A stretch of 18,591 bases of DNA from the NCBI GenBank assembly GCA_005223375.1, contig RXOD01004759.1, forward strand, positions 1 to 18,591, read 5' to 3'. Positions 1 to 9,300 of the stretch are shown here, one piece after another (the first letter of the stretch is position 1; each line of letters opens with the position of its first letter). The translations under genes and the position numbers were made by a program. Origin of the DNA: Amoebophrya sp. AT5.2. Taxonomy: Eukaryota; Sar; Dinophyceae; Syndiniales; Amoebophryaceae. Under the pieces are notes generated by a model that worked only from the letters and a program-made list of their open reading frames with translations, ran no database searches and was not told the DNA's origin.

Positions 1-13
1 TCGCCATTTCTAG

Positions 14-2447
14 CCCTACACGCCCTTGGTGGTTCTCCAGGTGGTAAGTGCTTACACAAACTAAGCATTATACAGGGTATTTTTTTCTATGAAAAAGAAA
101 AACGTGGGAAATGAAATTATGTAGGAGTCACGCAAGGATGACTGTGAATAAACTCACTGTCACAGCAACTTCTGGACGCCTTTCCCATGGTGAAGGACAA
201 CGTCTTACCCGAGGCACTCAAGCTGTGCAAGGACAAACTCATCAAGTGGTGGACGGACTACGAAACCCAATCCACATCCGAGGACGACCGGGTACAGTAC
301 ATTGATATTTATACTGTAGCGAGCTGCAAGCGCAAGGCCTGTAAGTCTGTGCTCTGTGCCGTTTGTTTCGCAGTGAGTAGTAAGTCGTCACGTAGTGCTG
401 AGGCGAAGAGGCCACTCGACGGGAATCCACCCCACGACCAGGTAAAGCTGTTGATCGAGCACCTGAAAGAGATCTACAATTCTCCGCTCGTGAAGTACGC
501 GAAAGACACTAGCGATATGGACCTGAAAGTGGCCTTCTTTTTCGCGCTGGGGAGCTGCGTCTCGCTTGTGAAGCGGAAGGATGGCCCGAAGTGGTTGAAG
601 AAAAAGCCGTTGCTGCAAACGTGGTGCGATCGGGTGATCACCACGTTTTTTCCGCGCTACGACATTCCCGACGACACGGAAGACAAGTTGCGGGAGAAGA
701 CGGAGAAACTAATTGAGAGGGCGGGGGGAAGCGTAGTGGACGTTTGGCTCAAATCGAGGTACAACTCTCTTGAACTGAATACTAAAGTAAGTACGAATAC
801 CAGATTGATTACGATTTCGTTTTGTTCATCAACGTCGACAATTAATGTAGTAATCTTGCTTCTGCGTTCATCTTCATCAACAACACAATGAATGACAATT
901 CACAGGAAGACAAGGTCGTTCCAGATGTGGATGACTGCTCTCAGACGCCTCACGAAGGTTGACGAACATAGGGCACAGCTTACCGTCAACTTCTTGCAGT
1001 GCTTCGAAGCCAAGACCGTCAACCAAGGCCCGAAGGTCATTTATGATGCGCGCCCGGGAAGCATCAAACTCATCATGAGCGAGCGAAACCCATGCTTCAA
1101 AGCCTTTCATGAGCTTGCGAGGAAGGCGCCGGAAGTATTGTTCCACTGGTCCTGTCGTGGCTGTGACACTAAAAATTTCTTATGAAAAATGTAGATGATA
1201 GATAGAGAAGTTTTGGCTGGGGTAAGACATCTTCAGCACACGACGATGACGTAAACCGTTCACAAAGCTGGGCTCTTCCAACCACACCACAGGTAAAGGA
1301 GCTCCACCATCAATACCTCCAGAAACTGCCTGCCTACTCCCTTGACATTGCGGAATTCGTGAAGCAGATTCTAAAGTCCCTTGGCAAGTCCGTGGACGAC
1401 TTTTTCTCGACGGAGACCGACGACAGCAGTGCGAAGTATCTTTCACTAACGGAGAAGGGCCGCGAGAAGCTGCGCGACGTCCAGATGAAGCTCCGCGGCG
1501 GCGCTGCGACGCCGGGCGCCGGTCCCAACATGCCAGCGGCGATGCCCCTACCGCCCATGCCGCTTCCGAGCATAAGTTTTCCGCCCCAGCACGGCGGGAA
1601 CAAAGGTGGCAAGAGCATGCCGCCCGCCGGAATGCCTCCGCCGCCCGGGATGCCGGCGTTTCCGCAGCCGTCGCCGCGGGGCCCTGGCGGTAACAAGTAC
1701 CACGGGGGCGGCAAGTATAACGAGGGAGGTAATAAACAAGCAGGTAAAGGGAAGGGGGCAAAGTGGCCGCCAGCCGCAGTCGAGTTCTACCTGCAAAACA
1801 TGGGCACCATGAGCATGGCGGACTTCCACAAGCGCAGCTGGGCCGAGCAGGAGGAGATCGTGGCGGAAATACAAGCCAGAGCAGGAGGGGGCGCTCCTGG
1901 GAAAGGCGCTGGAAAGAGCAGCAGTTCTTGGAAGGGCCCCAACATCAAGGGTGGCCCAGTAGTTGGCAGCGCTGGGAACGCCACCGGAGCAACCTCTTCA
2001 TCATCGAGCAGCCTGCCGCCGGATGAGAAGACGCTGAAGCTCGCGATTGAAATGAAGACCGTAGTCACGCAACTCATGGCGAATAACGATAGGGAGGCCG
2101 TGGAAACACTGAAGAATCAACTGCAGGGGAAGGGCTACGACCTTCTGGAACTCATCAAAATCGCCGGAGACGCGGGACAGAACGCAAAGGGACCGGTGCC
2201 GGCGGATATCCGCCCAGGAGGGGAATGGGAAAACGCGTATCGGCAGGTCGCATCGAAAAAGGGGGGTAAGGCGGGCGCGCTGATTACCAGGCTTTTGGAC
2301 AAAGGAAAAGACAAGAACCAGATGTTCGAAGCATGGGAACAACTGAAAAAGCATCTGAATGCAGACGGCAGCGGGCTCAGTGTCAGTAGTGGGCCAACGG
2401 GTGGAGGAGATGGGGAGCCGGATCCCAAACGCCCGAAATTTGACTGA
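14..2447 (+). CDS. Unrecognised, probably nuclear protein; 5'-partial, multi-exon
   Basis: I do not recognise this family. My exon model is 14-43, 166-291 (or through to 786), 403-786, 925-1134 and 1293-2447. All joins are phase 0, giving about 634 aa, or 671 aa if 292-402 is coding. The first visible exon is bounded by an acceptor-like TTTCTAG and a GTAAGT donor, so the true start lies upstream. Seen in the protein: a helical N-terminal part (from QLLDAFPMVKDNVLPEALK to KLIERAGGSVVDVWL); a middle exon; then VKELHHQYLQKLPAYSLDIA; a low-complexity Gly/Pro/Met/Lys centre (about 1500-1770); a short conserved-looking block (WPPAAVEFYLQNMGTMSMAD); and a charged C-terminal third ending PDPKRPKFD. 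That tail resembles the c-Myc nuclear localisation signal, so a nuclear role is inferred. The helical N-terminus ending DKLIKWW faintly recalls TFIIS N-terminal-type folds, but the diagnostic residues are missing. The strand and the last exon are the surest parts; the intron borders before 1293 are less sure. Confidence 0.55.
44..165 (+). other. Candidate intron, first gene
   Basis: It starts GTAAGT at 44 and ends TGTCACAG at 165. Removing it joins the short reading frame 14-43 in phase 0 to a frame reading QLLDAFPMVKDN, which runs into the ATG at 187 and continues smoothly. The stretch between is AT-rich with stops in the relevant frame. A donor three bases earlier (41) would also keep frame. 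No homolog is known to me that would fix the border. Confidence 0.45.
292..402 (+). other. Possible in-frame intron, first gene
   Basis: This 111-nt stretch is open in frame, but its translation (Cys/Val/Lys-rich, VQYIDIYTVASCKRKACK) looks unlike the charged helical sequence on either side. It begins GTACAG and ends CTGAG before a G, which fits the AG|G acceptor habit of this window. Splicing would join TSEDDR to AKRPLDGN. An alternative strong donor, GTAAGT at 341, has no acceptor giving an intron of sensible length in frame. Coding or intron is undecided. Confidence 0.35.
787..924 (+). other. Candidate intron, first gene
   Basis: A GTAAGT donor follows codon AAA at 786. The acceptor GTTCCAG at 924 restores frame in phase 0 and leads into MWMTALRRLTKVDEHRAQL. 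The AG at 905 has the stronger pyrimidine tract, but it gives a frame that stops at 961; the AG at 909 also keeps frame. The donor is firm and the acceptor is a choice between 909 and 924. Confidence 0.5.
1135..1292 (+). other. Candidate intron, first gene
   Basis: The frame of the preceding exon (HELARKAPE) stops at 1185. The last exon is open upstream of 1293 through CACCACAG, with the next base G. A GTATTG donor at 1135 joins the two in phase 0 and gives KAPE followed by VKELHHQYLQ. The acceptor is good; the donor is weak and other GT sites up to about 1165 are out of phase. Confidence 0.4.
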
Positions 2448-3361
2448 CGTGACTTCTCTCGCGAATCTTGTGGACTTTGCTCTCAGCAGACAGGATTTCA
2501 ACCGCCATCTTCTGCATCGCGCCACACGCTGTTGCAGCATCAATCGCTTCTCACGAAGCGCAGCTCGATTGCTGGAAAAACGCGACGCCCACTACGACAG
2601 ACCGCAACCACCTCAATTAGAGCCTCCATGTCGCGGGGGCAATTTCATTAGATCAGAGGTCGCGGGAATCAATGTCATTTCGGAGTGAAAGACGAAATCC
2701 AACGATTTCCTGTTGATCACAACATCGCCATAAAGCGACACACAACGAAGATCGCGACCGCCTGGGCTAGCGATTGGTTGCGGTGTTCGGCTGCGGCTGC
2801 CATTCTGTGGCTATGTCAGAGGCAGATGCGATTTGTTTTGTCATGCTTTGCAGCTTCTATCTTCCCCTTGCTTCTATGAAATCCAAAAATTCGTCTGGGA
2901 ATAAATGACGCAAACGCTGCAGTAGCAGTTCGTTGGATCCACGCAGTGTAATATCATGATCGACGATCATCATCCTCGTGGCCGTTCCTTCGACGCTGAA
3001 GCAAAAGATGCGACAGAAATTAGACTCGTCTGCAGCTGCGCAGCGTGCCTCTTTCACTGACGTGCTGCTTACCAGATCTCCCTTGTCTTGCGGTGGCATG
3101 ATCCGTCGATCTTCTGCTTTCATCAATTACTAGCTATAACTCAGCGACTTCGAGTTGTTCGACTTCTAGACTACAACGAAAAGCCTAAGCCACCCCACCT
3201 CGCCCCGATAAATTCCGGAAAAAATCAGTTCGTATATAGAGGCTGCAAACGCAAACGCGAGATCCATCCACAGTGCATCTAGTACTGGCTGCATATTCGA
3301 GCAGCTTCCGCAAGCGCAAGCAACGTGATCCAACGAGTAGATAAGTGTTAAAGTTAATGCG
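2448..3361. other. Spacer between first gene and GCN1
   Basis: This 914-nt stretch has lower GC than the coding regions and stops in all + frames. It must hold the 3' end of the first gene and the 5' flank of GCN1. I see no clear polyadenylation signal, TATA element or spliced-leader relict. Apart from the weak minus-strand ORF listed separately, nothing is recognisable. An in-frame TAG at 3338-3340 precedes the GCN1 start. Confidence 0.6.
2857..3126 (-). CDS. Doubtful small minus-strand ORF, 89 aa
   Basis: The frame runs from ATG at 3126 to a TAG at 2857-2859 on the minus strand. Its C-terminal half reads like a folded protein: VEGTATRMMIVDHDITLRG, then LLLQRLRHLFPDEFLDFIEA. That is more protein-like than the other spacer frames and has no coding frame opposite it. 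A GTAAGC at about codon 25 could be a splice donor. It would be the only minus-strand gene in the window. I recognise no family; it could be a small gene, one exon, a decayed fragment or chance. Confidence 0.22.
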   Translation of the reverse strand: MMKAEDRRIMPPQDKGDLVSSTSVKEARCAAADESNFCRIFCFSVEGTATRMMIVDHDITLRGSNELLLQRLRHLFPDEFLDFIEARGR

Positions 3362-6300
3362 ATGGACGATCTTGTAGCTCCGCCTCCGACGGAGGATTCG
3401 GTGCATTTGGTGCACGAGGCGGCCGCCGCCGTTCGTGACGCTCCATTGGGAGGCGCACTCGCCGCGTTTCGGAGCGTCCTTACCGATCCCGAGGCCACGG
3501 AGTCCGGTGACAATGCTTTGTACGCGAAGCTCGTTGGTGGCCAGGCCTCAGCGTCCTCCTTACCCTCGGGCAGTAGAAGGAGTAGACGGAACAGGAAGAA
3601 AGCTTCCGAACGAGGAGCGCCGTCGAAGGCATTGCAAACGGCGCTGCTGGACTTCGCGGCAGTGGCACTACCGCGAGCCGCGCACGACTCGCGAAACCTC
3701 CAGTATCTGCTACTGGACCGCATTGCACCCAAGTGCGAGGATTTCAACGCATTTCTGGACCGGCTGATCCGGCTGAACGGAACCACGTCCGCGCCGTCCG
3801 GAAGGACACTCGTCCTGGGCTTCCGCTTCTTGAGCAAAATGCGCGGCAGCTGGTGCGCAGTTCTTGTTGGGGGACCAGCAGCTAGGGGAAACGAAGATCG
3901 CGATGGAAAAGTAGACAAAAGTTGTAGTAGGTCTGGAACTGGGGGGGAAAGAAGTAGAAGTACTCGAGGATTCTCATTCGCGCCGGCCCCGCGGCGGACT
4001 GGTGAGGGTGCGGATGGTGCTGCGCCCCAACTGGAGCGAAATCGCGTCGGCAAGATCCTGTCGGTGGCGATTCGCCACCTGGCGCCGCACCAGGTTCCGA
4101 CGCACGGGAGGTGGCGGAAGAAGATGCTCGTTGTGCGGGAATTTCTCTCCGGAAGTAGCTCACCAGCGAAGGCCGTTGTGGCCGAACAGGGCAAGAAGCT
4201 GCTGCAAGCCGCGCATCAAAGCAACTCGGCGGCGGCAAGTGCGGGCGGAAGCTTGGCCGCAGCCTTGCTGATGTCGGCTGCTCCGGGTACAACGGCGTCA
4301 TCACAGCAGAGCAGTACAAGCGAAGCGGACAGCCTGGCGGAAATGTGCGAGTTTTTCGGGAAGGCTTTCGTCGAGGGCGCAAAGGCGAACGGCGGCAGTC
4401 CTTCCTACGCCCTGGCGATGTCCGCTGTGAGTGTCTACCTTAGAGCGAAGCTGCAAGCGGGAGCAGGGCTACAACTAAGTTCCAGCCCCGGGACCACGGC
4501 TGCGCCAACGACCATCAAATTGCTCCAGACTTGCGGCCGGATGCTGAAGCGGCAACCAGACGCCAGTGGGCCTGCGATTGCGGCGCTGTTCGGCGCTTGC
4601 GGGGCAGAGCTCTTCATGCACGCGGGGAGCCAAAGCCCGGACCAGTTCGCATCCGTTTTAAGCGACGTTCTGACGTCCAATTTGGCGTTGTATGGCAAAC
4701 ACCGCGAAGCCTGCGTCACGACCGCGGTGGCGGCGGCGGTCGGTGCGGTGGTTTCGGACTTCAAACTGGCACTCAATGGCAGGCCCGTGGAGTCGGCGAC
4801 GAAGGAGCTGCCGCGCGTGGCCGCCGTCGTTGACTACATCTGCGTGCTGTTGAATACGAAAACCACGGCTCCGGCGAACGACAAAGTCGCGGCGCTCACA
4901 CTCTCGTCGCTAATGATGCGAGCGATACGCGAGCAGCTGTGCTTACTGGGCAGGAATTTCCGGATTCGTGCCGACGTGAAGGGGGGAGCCGCGCCAGCTG
5001 GTGCTGTGTCTTCGTTTGTCACGTCGGTTCGGACCCTCTTCACGGAAAAAGTCGCCGCCGCGAAACCCTTCGCAACGGGTTCCACAGTGCTGATGAAGGA
5101 AACTGCGGGGCCCAGCATGAACGAGGACCTGCGCATGCTGGCGATTCAAAACTGCGGTGTCGCGGTGCAGCTTGTCAACATAACGCCAGGCGCTCCTGCT
5201 GCCGTCGCAGCAGGCTCTACAGCGAGCGTCGACGGACCCCGCAAGAGCATCACGACCGCAATTCTCGACGTTTTTAAGAAAGTGTTTACCTCGGAGAAAA
5301 AAGACGGCGTCAAAAGCGCGTGCATCGTCAGCCTTCTCTTCAACGACGTCGGCACTACTTCTGCTCTCGTGAAGCAAAGCACAACCGACTCCGACATGAT
5401 GCATCGCTTCGAGTTTCTCTTTTCCGCAGGTGAGCTGAACTTTGCCGCCTTGGATTCACCATCACAGCAGCTTTCAAGGAGCGCGATAGTACTACATCCC
5501 CACGCAACTACGTGCCACGTTGACTACACGCCTTTCGTCGACTGGTTCAAGCAACACGTCGTCGGTGATGCGGCTCTGTTCAGCACCACGAAGGCAGGTT
5601 TGCGCAACGGAATCGTCGCGGGGCTGTGCATCGCTGCGGAATTGGGTGGGAAGATCAACTTGAGGAAGGAGCTGAAGAAGGAGCAGCTCGCCGTGTTGAC
5701 GGACGCCGACTCCTTTTTGAATGTGCCGGTTGCGGCCTTTGAGCGGTCGCCTGAGGAAGCTGCGGCTGTCAGCAACATGTTCAGCGCTTTGCTGGACCTG
5801 AATAACAGCGCGAGCAGCTGCAGCTTTCCGGTGGCACCGGTCATAAACAGCGCGTCGTCGTCGTCTTCAAGCAGCCTCTTCGTCGAACCAGAATCCCGCG
5901 CGGCAGAAGACGGGTTCGTGATGGTGGACAGCGACCTCGTCCCTGTCCCCTTCGCGGCCGTCCAAAGAATGAAGGTTTCGCCCTTCTTCGCCGGCTACAG
6001 CTGGGCAACGTTGGCAAAAATCGCGGGCAGCGGGAGCTGCTCGCGCGGCGACGGCGCGGCGGGCGCGGAAGGAGTTTGTTCATCGATGAGGAACACGCTC
6101 TCGCGGCTGGTGGCGTCGGCGATGGACGGTGACGGGAGGCGGCTGGAGGGCAGCCGAAGGGAAGAGCTGGGCCAGATCCTGAAAGCGGTGGTGATTTCCC
6201 TCGCACAGACCTTTGCAAAAGTGCTACTCGAGAAGCGCGAGAATGTGCGGCAGCTGGGCTTCCAGCAAACGTCGGGGGAGAGCGGGCAGAACAAACTCAA

Positions 6301-9300
6301 CGGGGGCACCTTCGCGAACGAGAGCTACGGATTCTCAAGGCGGCTGCGGCAACACGACTTCGACTTGGCTGCGCAATCCTCGACGACGACGGCAGAAGCG
6401 AGCGGTGCGAGCGCACGACCAGGAGATCTTTCGTCCTCGGCCGCATCTGCGTCGGAACGGGGCAGCGGGATGCCCCAGCTCGGCCTTGCTCTGCGTTTCG
6501 CCGTCGAGGGAGCGGTGCTCGCAGTGCTGCCGGTGCTGTTCGAGTTCCCGGACGTGGCGGCATACTTGCTCGCGATGGCGTACCACCCCCTGCTGTACTC
6601 GTCGCGATCAGCCGCCCACACTGCGCTGCGCTCGCTGTTGCGGACCGCTTCCGAAACCAAAGCCGTCGAGGACAAGGAGCAGCAGAACGAGCGGCTGAAG
6701 CAGCAGACGCTATTCTTCACCTCGGTGTACCCACGGCTCCACGGACTTGCCTTGGACGATGGAGCAGGCGGTGCAGGAGCGACTACAGCCACTACGGCTA
6801 GCGTGGACGCTGCCTCGCGGGCGAACCCGCTGCGGCCCGGTGCTATCCGTGCCGTGGCAGCCCTGTACCGGCCGGCGGGCAAAGACTCGCTGGAGAAGCT
6901 GCTGGTGCGCATGAAGGAAAAGCTCCGCGCGCTGGCAGACCGCGTGGCGGCTGACACGAAGTCCGACGCGGTCGCGATTTTCTTCCAGGACGAAAAGGTG
7001 GTGTTCCACTCGGAGTACTCAGGAGACGTCGATCTATTGCAGCTAACCCAAGTGAGCGCGAAGAACGACGAGGCTGCGACTGCATCAACATCTCCACCTC
7101 CGAAGCAGGGTGCGAAAGCAGCATCCGGCAAGGTGCTAAATGCTCCGAAGGGGAAAGCAAAAGCCAAGGCCGCCCCGGGAGGTGGGAGCACTTCAAAGGC
7201 AGCGTCTTCTACTGCTGCGGCGTCCGGTGGAAAACCGGTGGGAGCAAACAAAGGCGCCATGTCGAAGGAGGAGATCAACGAGCTGAAACTCGCCCAGCAG
7301 CTCGAGCTGCGCCAGCGTATGCGCTCCCACATCAAGGACGCGGAATTTTTGCTTGACCTCTTCGACAGCTTTGCGCAAATTCCGGCAAAATGCGCGCCGA
7401 GCTCGCTGTTGGAGCGGCACGTGCCCGAGTTTTTGCCTGGCCTGATGGTGCTGCTGGGCTCGCCGCTGACAGCCCTAAGCACGGTGGCGCGCCTGCGCGG
7501 GTTCGTGCGTTCGGTGGTGCCCAAAACCGCGATCTCCACGCGGTGTCTGCTGCCGGACATTCTGCAGGTAGTCGCCCGGAACGAGCTTGCCAAGGCCAAG
7601 AATGCGAAGCACCTGTCCGTAACCGCACTCGTGGACACCTTCTTCGGCGATCAGGAGGAGGGCGCCCGATCTTCGGAAGCGAAAGACGAGGACGTCGGAG
7701 GTGAAGACCATGCAGCGAAAGGAGCAGACGACTCGTCCTCGGGTAGCAGTTCCGCCTCCCCGCTTCTCGCCCTGTTGCACGGCGTGTCGCACGAAAATGC
7801 GCTCACGGCCGGGGGGTTTTCTTTTCTGACGCCGGTGCTGATCCAGATCTTGACCGAGGCGGCGCCGCAGACGGAAAATTTGTGCAGCCTCGCGCTGCAG
7901 ACGCTAGCGCGGCAGCTGGCGATCGTGTCCGAGTCGCAATTGGCGTTGCTCACAGCAAGTATCCGCATGAGCCTTCTGGAGGGGCTGTTCACCTGCATCT
8001 TCCGGCTGCCGCGGGTTTCCGCCAACTGCAGGGACACGCTGGAGGTGATCTGCCGGAAGCTGGTGGCCACCGAGGAGGAGACGACGAGGATCGCCGCCAT
8101 GTACCTGCAGTGCAGCGAGATGAGCCGAAAACAGGTGCTTCTCCCGGGGATGGCCGCATTGTTGCACAACTACTTCGTGATGCGGACGCCGGCGGCGCGG
8201 CAGACGCTGCACGCCTGCCTGCTGATCGCGATCTGCGAAGAGCGCGCGCAGAAAGGACCCGACGAGGGAGCTGACTGCACTGCAGCTGGCAACGGGGAAC
8301 TGCAGCAACACGCGTCCGCCCCCTCTGGCGGGTTGGCTACGCAGGTGTACGACTCGCTGTGCCTAACGGACGAGCTGGACGGGAACGTGCTCGCCGATTT
8401 GCTGTTGATTATTCGGGGTCAGCTGCCGGCGCCCATCGTGGAGCCGCTTGAGATCCAGCGCCTCGGCGGGAGCGCGCTGCTCTTCCTGCTGGAGGCCGTG
8501 GCTGGCGGGCGGTGCTCGGTGGTCGGGGGGGCTGTGTCCGCGGACGAGTACGTGCGCAACGGATTCGCGCAGGTGACCAAGGCGTACGGCGGCGTGTCTT
8601 TGGAGCAGACGGAGTTTTGCCTCAGTCTGCAGCAGAAGCGCGCCCAGCTGGACGCCGAGAAGAAGGCCGCGGCGGAGGTGAAGAAGTTCGTGACGGCGAA
8701 CGCGCCCAAGTCCGCACTACAGAAGGAGATTGACGCACTGGACGACATCAACAGAAACGAGTACTGGACGGCGAAGTGGGGGCTGGCGCTGGTACTGAAG
8801 CAGATCTACGCGTCCACGGCGCTGAAAGAGAAGTGCGGAAGCGGCGAGGAGCTGCTGCGGTTTTTGCTCAACGTCGCGCTGCACGACCATCAGCTCCAGG
8901 ACTTGGAGCTGGTCGAGAAACCGGTCCACGAGGACGTCCGCTCCACCGGTGACAGCAAGGCACAGAAGACGGGTGCTGCGAAGCCGGCTGCGGGGTCGTC
9001 TGATCAGCAAAACTCCGCGTCCACCTCCAACATGAGCAGCGACGAGTTTGCGCACACGAGGGTTCTCGTGAAGCTGTTCGGGGACCTGCGCGAGACGCTG
9101 ATCGCCGCGGGGCTCGCGCTGTTGGAGATCCTCGGGAAGGAGCAGCCCTACCAGCTCGCCAAGGTGGTGGACGCGCTCGAGATCACCGCCGCCACCCCCG
9201 AGGGCTCCCAGCTCGGCGCCGCGGTGTTCTACGGCGCGCTGGGGAAATTTCTGGATCCGGAGGCCGAAGCGACGCGGGCGATCCTGCCGCGGCTGTTCCG

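Noticed and set aside
892..1185. Separate 97-aa gene starting at 892
   Set aside because: The reading frame fits as an internal exon of the first gene after a GTAAGT donor at 787; the ATG at 898 is in another frame and no independent gene signal is seen.
2801..2825. Sequence resembling a relict dinoflagellate spliced leader (GCCATTCTGTGGCT)
   Set aside because: The match is gapped and partial, and similar weak matches occur at about 1210 and 12590; none has the full leader or a following AG context.
6325..7638. 437-aa minus-strand open frame
   Set aside because: Ser/Ala/Arg-rich antisense inside GCN1 exon 1, whose + frame is a 6.5-kb uninterrupted coding exon containing GCN1-family sequence.
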